This document shows, piece by piece, positions 60,501 to 64,000 of a stretch of DNA of 64,000 nucleotides (position 1 is the first letter of the stretch; every line of letters starts with the position of its first letter). The DNA comes from Rhizophagus clarus (Eukaryota > Glomeromycota > Glomeromycetes > Glomerales > Glomeraceae). Location of the stretch: assembly GCA_015698045.1 (NCBI GenBank), contig BLAL01000004.1, positions 992,001 through 1,056,000 on the forward strand, in the 5' to 3' direction. The position numbers were made by a program, and so were the translations under genes. The notes beneath the pieces were generated by a model. The model made no database searches, was not told the origin of the DNA, and saw nothing but the letters and a program-made list of their open reading frames with translations.

Positions 60501-62449
60501 CAAAGAAAAATAGATGAGGTAATAAAGAATGGTTTTAGAATTATAATGACAGGTATTACTGATTTGAAAGATTTAAATAATAATAATGTTATGCATTACA
60601 AACGCATAAATTTAAACCCGGAATCAGTATTTGAAGATGAAGATTATGAAGTATTTGGATCAATAATTACAGAAAATAATACAAAATTAGAAGAAATTTG
60701 TGTTAATTTTGGATTATATGATTTTAGTGGTTTCTATGCAATAATAAAAAAGCTGAAAGAAACAAATGTTGATATTACAAAATGCTACGTTTTATGGATG
60801 ATTGTTGGAAATCCCTCAAAATTATTAGTTCTTAGTCCAAATAATCGAGAATTTCAAGTTGATTGCGTTAAAGTATCTGTTACACTGCAAATTGATGAGT
60901 CAAATCATTACATTAAAACAGACCCTATACCAATATCCCAAGGGTTTACTACTGTTGTCCATGCATATTGCCCTTCAACAAACTATGAGCCTATTAATAT
61001 TATTAAACTCGTTGGATGGAATGATGATCATATTAATTTTCAAATAAAATATGATAGATCAAATCTAATTACTTTCAATGATAATATTGAAATAGATTTA
61101 CATATTTGCCTTCTATCTGAAGCTAATAAAAATTTGAAGATTGATTATGAAGAAAGAGAATGTTCTTTAGATTTAATCGGATATGTTTTAACCAAAGAGA
61201 ATTTGAATTATAAATTACCAAATGAGATTAAATCAGCAGAAGCTAAAAGTAATGAATCTGATACACCATCTTCTATTGACACTGAACTTAAGGATATTCC
61301 CTTTATTGATGATCAAGTAATCGGATACAAAGAGAATTTGAATTATAAATTACCAAGTGAGATTAGATTAGCAGAAGCTAAAAGTAATAAATCTGATACA
61401 CTATCTTCTATTGACACTAAACTGAAGGATATTCCTTTTATTGATGATCAAGTAATAATTGAGAAATCTAATCGCACAAACATAAATAAGCATGTTTCTC
61501 AAGCGTATCGTAAAAAGTCAAACAAAAAAGGTATTTTCTAATAATAATTTTTTTTATTAATATTAAATCATACAAGATTTATTCTATTTATGTTTTTATA
61601 TATACTTTAGCAGAAGCTAAAAGTAATAAATCTGATACACTAGCTTCTATTGACACTGAACTGAAGGATATTCCCTTTCAAGTAATAATTGAGAAATCTA
61701 ATCGCACGAACATAAATAAGCATGTTTCTCAAGTGTATCGTAAAAAGTCAAACAAAAAAGGTATTTTCTAATAATAATTTTTTTTATTAATATTTATTAT
61801 TTTTTAAATCATACAAGATTTATTCTATTTATGTTTTTATATATACTTTAAATTCTAAATCTAATTTTTTTTTTAAGCACCGGTTCGTTGGGAAACTTCT
61901 GAGATTATCGAACTCCTAAATTTTATTGATGATAACTATGAACTCTGGATGCGAAGTCGTATAAATGCTTGCTATAAAGTAATAGAGGTAACTAATAGTA
62001 ATCGAGATAGCACATCAGTTTATGCTAAAATCCGTACAATTATTAAAGACTTTGAAAGATATCTTAAAACAGGTGAAAGCTCAAGTCTTCTAATGAATAA
62101 TGACGAAATTTTTAATTTGGTGAATTCAATTTATAACAAAATTGAAAATAAAATGATCGTAAATAAAAAGATGGAGGAAAACAAAGAAATGAAGAAAAGC
62201 GAAAAGGAAATTAAAAAGAAAAGCGAAGAAATGACTGAAATAACTAATAATTTCAGAAATGAGGTGAAAAAGATGAGCGAAGAAAAAATTGATAAAATTA
62301 TCCGAGAAACTTATACGAATGAACCAAATGAACAAATGAGAAAGATATGTGAAGATAAAGTTGCTGAAATAATGAAAATCGAAGAAAAACTTTTCGAAAT
62401 TCTTGACAGTACTAATCATAAATATGAAAGTTTGAAAAACTTTGTATAG
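56802..62449 (+). CDS. Kinase-Sel1-MACPF-like protein, pair 2
   Basis: Exons 56802-57029, 57092-57161, 57267-57433, 57585-57924, 58015-61530, 61611-61760 and 61878-62449; 5,043 nt, in frame, 1,680 residues. Tyrosine-kinase-like domain (about 1-300): the glycine loop is degraded (SMSERMFCIVYKANW), but the Lys in VTLKSF, HCDL...N and SDFGLSRR are present, with SDVYSIGVLLWEISS and CWQSNPNDRP. Sel1 repeats follow (about 390-560, GIGTVKDELKAFELYKAAAE type, five or six units). Then comes a long module with YGHLFPQRIILGRSL (about 60160-60205) and WMIVGNPSKL, shared with the stand-alone MACPF-like gene. A C-terminal block of about 44 residues (ENLNYKLP...DIPFIDD) is repeated, once across an exon. The final exon is a coiled-coil region. 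Possibly a signalling protein that couples a kinase-like sensor to a MACPF-like part; inference. Confidence 0.8.
61380..61850 (+). repeat. Tandem duplication of an exon end plus intron
   Basis: The coding stretch beginning gcagaagctaaaagtaa at about 61370 and the following intron (gtattttctaataataattt ... tatactttag) recur at 61611-61870. The second copy has a 15-nt in-frame loss (ATTGATGATC region) and an intron longer by about 12 nt. This duplication created exon 6 of the gene. Confidence 0.85.
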
Positions 62450-64000
62450 TCGTTTCATTTTTTTCATATATAAGGATTATTTATACATTTTTCTTTTGGT
62501 TTTTTATATTTTATCCGTTAGTACTTACAAGAAAGACTGATAAACCATTGGTAAATCATTGATAGGTAGAAATTACTCTAGTAGTTTGCGTAAATAAATA
62601 TATTTATTTAATCATAACCTCATAAAAGAAATACAGTACATAGTATTTATAATAATAATAATAATAATATTGACAGAATTGAAAAGTGACGACAAATTTC
62701 GAAATACTATGATAAAAATTCACGGATCCTAATTTATATTTTAGTCTACAGAAAATAATGAACATATTTGACTTATTAAATTTAGCTGGAATGTTCAGTT
62801 CGTAAACGAATGTGAGCAAAATTACCCAAAACGTGGCCGCATTTTTACTAACTGCCCAAGCCGAAATAATTCTGCAATTTTAGCGTGAAAAGATCGCGCT
62901 GTATAAGAAATCTTTTGTTAATTTTTCAGTCAGAAATAGTGTGGAAAACTAAAAATTACTATAAATTCTGCTATTTTGTCTCCTAACAATTGCTACACCA
63001 AGTTAGGGATATTCGACCATTTCTTTTAACTTCCTTTCCTTAAATACTTATAATTGTGTATCATAATGAGTACATTGTACAGTATACTTGTAAAACGTAT
63101 CTTTCACTTTAAACTCATTTAAGATAAGAACTTTCCTTTTAAATACCATATACTCAACCTACCACTTTGACAGAATGGGATGATGAATTTACTAATATTC
63201 AAATAACTACCGTAATTGTTCGAACCGTAACAGAGGACGCAGGGAAGAGCCAATGTAATGGAATACATATTTGCTTCCACAATGCAGAAAAATACGCATT
63301 TTTTACTACAAAATAAAATTAAAGTAATAATAAAATTTATACATCTAAAAATTAAAATATTCCATATTTCATGAACCTATATCTAAACAAATTATAGATT
63401 ATATTGTCGCGCTGCGTAACACGTTAAAGATGACCTACTGATTTTACAACATGTTATCCCCCGACAAATACAAAACAAATATTTTAACTTAATTAGAGAC
63501 AAAGTCCATGATCGTCTTCTAATTATATCCAAGCATTCTTAATCTACTTCCCAAAATAATTGGGTTACCCGTACTTTTTTTAACTTCTCATACAAAAAAT
63601 ATAGATTCAAATTTGGCATATACATACTATGCCATTTTCAGTTGAACAATACACAACATACCTTATGTACTACTCCTTCACCTATAGTTATGTCATATTC
63701 TACTCCTCCACCGCAGGTCACTATTGCAAAAGTGGATTATTATCATCAAGGCTGCATCCATCATCAAAAACACTTACATAAATTTAAAAAACAAGCCTCA
63801 ACTCTCACCTTGTCATCGTCAAATGTGACGGCATCATCCTTAAAATCACCTCCGCTGAAGGAGAAATATGATAAACTTGCACACCTAAAATCAATACACA
63901 ATAAATAGTTTAATAATACCATTACCACTATTATTAGCCACCATTGTGGCGTCATATACCAAATGAAATATCAACATCTGAACTGTGATTCCTATAATGG
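62450..64000. other. Right end of window, no supported gene
   Basis: AT-rich. A short (aat)n microsatellite lies at 62645-62670. ORF 63642-63908 (88 codons, Ser/Thr/Pro/His-rich) could be a small gene, but no domain, homologue or splice context was recognised. Confidence 0.45.

Noticed and set aside
1..64000. CRISPR arrays, tRNA or rRNA genes
   Set aside because: No regular spacer arrays and no tRNA or rRNA signature was recognised; tandem repeats here lack unique spacers.

Overview
This is an AT-rich eukaryotic window. Its genes have short GT-AG introns (about 59-106 nt), and the gene content is typical of an arbuscular mycorrhizal fungus (Glomeromycotina, Rhizophagus-like): kinase-Sel1 fusions, WD40/ion-channel proteins, guanylate-binding-protein (GBP) GTPases and many decayed mobile elements. 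The organism is inferred from gene content and style only; no search was run.

Layout. (1) 1-1.8 kb is low-complexity DNA with a roughly 12-copy minisatellite. (2) 1.8-11.5 kb holds decayed mobile-element genes: a retroviral-type integrase (-), a Gag-protease polyprotein (+), a small coiled-coil ORF (-) and a protein-primed (Polinton-like) family B DNA polymerase (-). All are broken by stop codons that look like C-to-T or G-to-A changes. (3) 11.5-17.3 kb is gene-poor and repetitive, with one decayed zinc-knuckle ORF. (4) 17.3-22.3 kb is a giant imperfect palindrome whose loop carries a pogo/Tigger-type transposase fragment; its right arm carries a MITE absent from the left arm. (5) 25.0-28.7 kb is a WD40-like/ion-channel gene (-). 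(6) 30.1-37.8 kb holds three intact GBP-type large GTPase genes (+, -, +). Each has six exons including a 7-nt microexon, and each protein ends in a CaaX box; two decayed GBP copies follow at 38.4-41.8 kb. (7) 42.1-43.8 kb is a TIR element with a 10-bp target duplication. (8) 44.7-62.4 kb contains a duplicated, divergently transcribed gene pair. In each pair a stand-alone MACPF-like protein (-) faces a kinase(-like)-Sel1-MACPF-like protein (+). (9) 62.5-64 kb shows no convincing gene.

The most notable system is region 6 plus region 8: prenylatable GBP-like GTPases next to a duplicated pair of MACPF-like and kinase-Sel1-MACPF-like genes. In animals, prenylated GBPs and MACPF or pseudokinase executioners act in cell-autonomous defence. 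A fungal defence or allorecognition cluster is a reasonable hypothesis here, but it is inference only.
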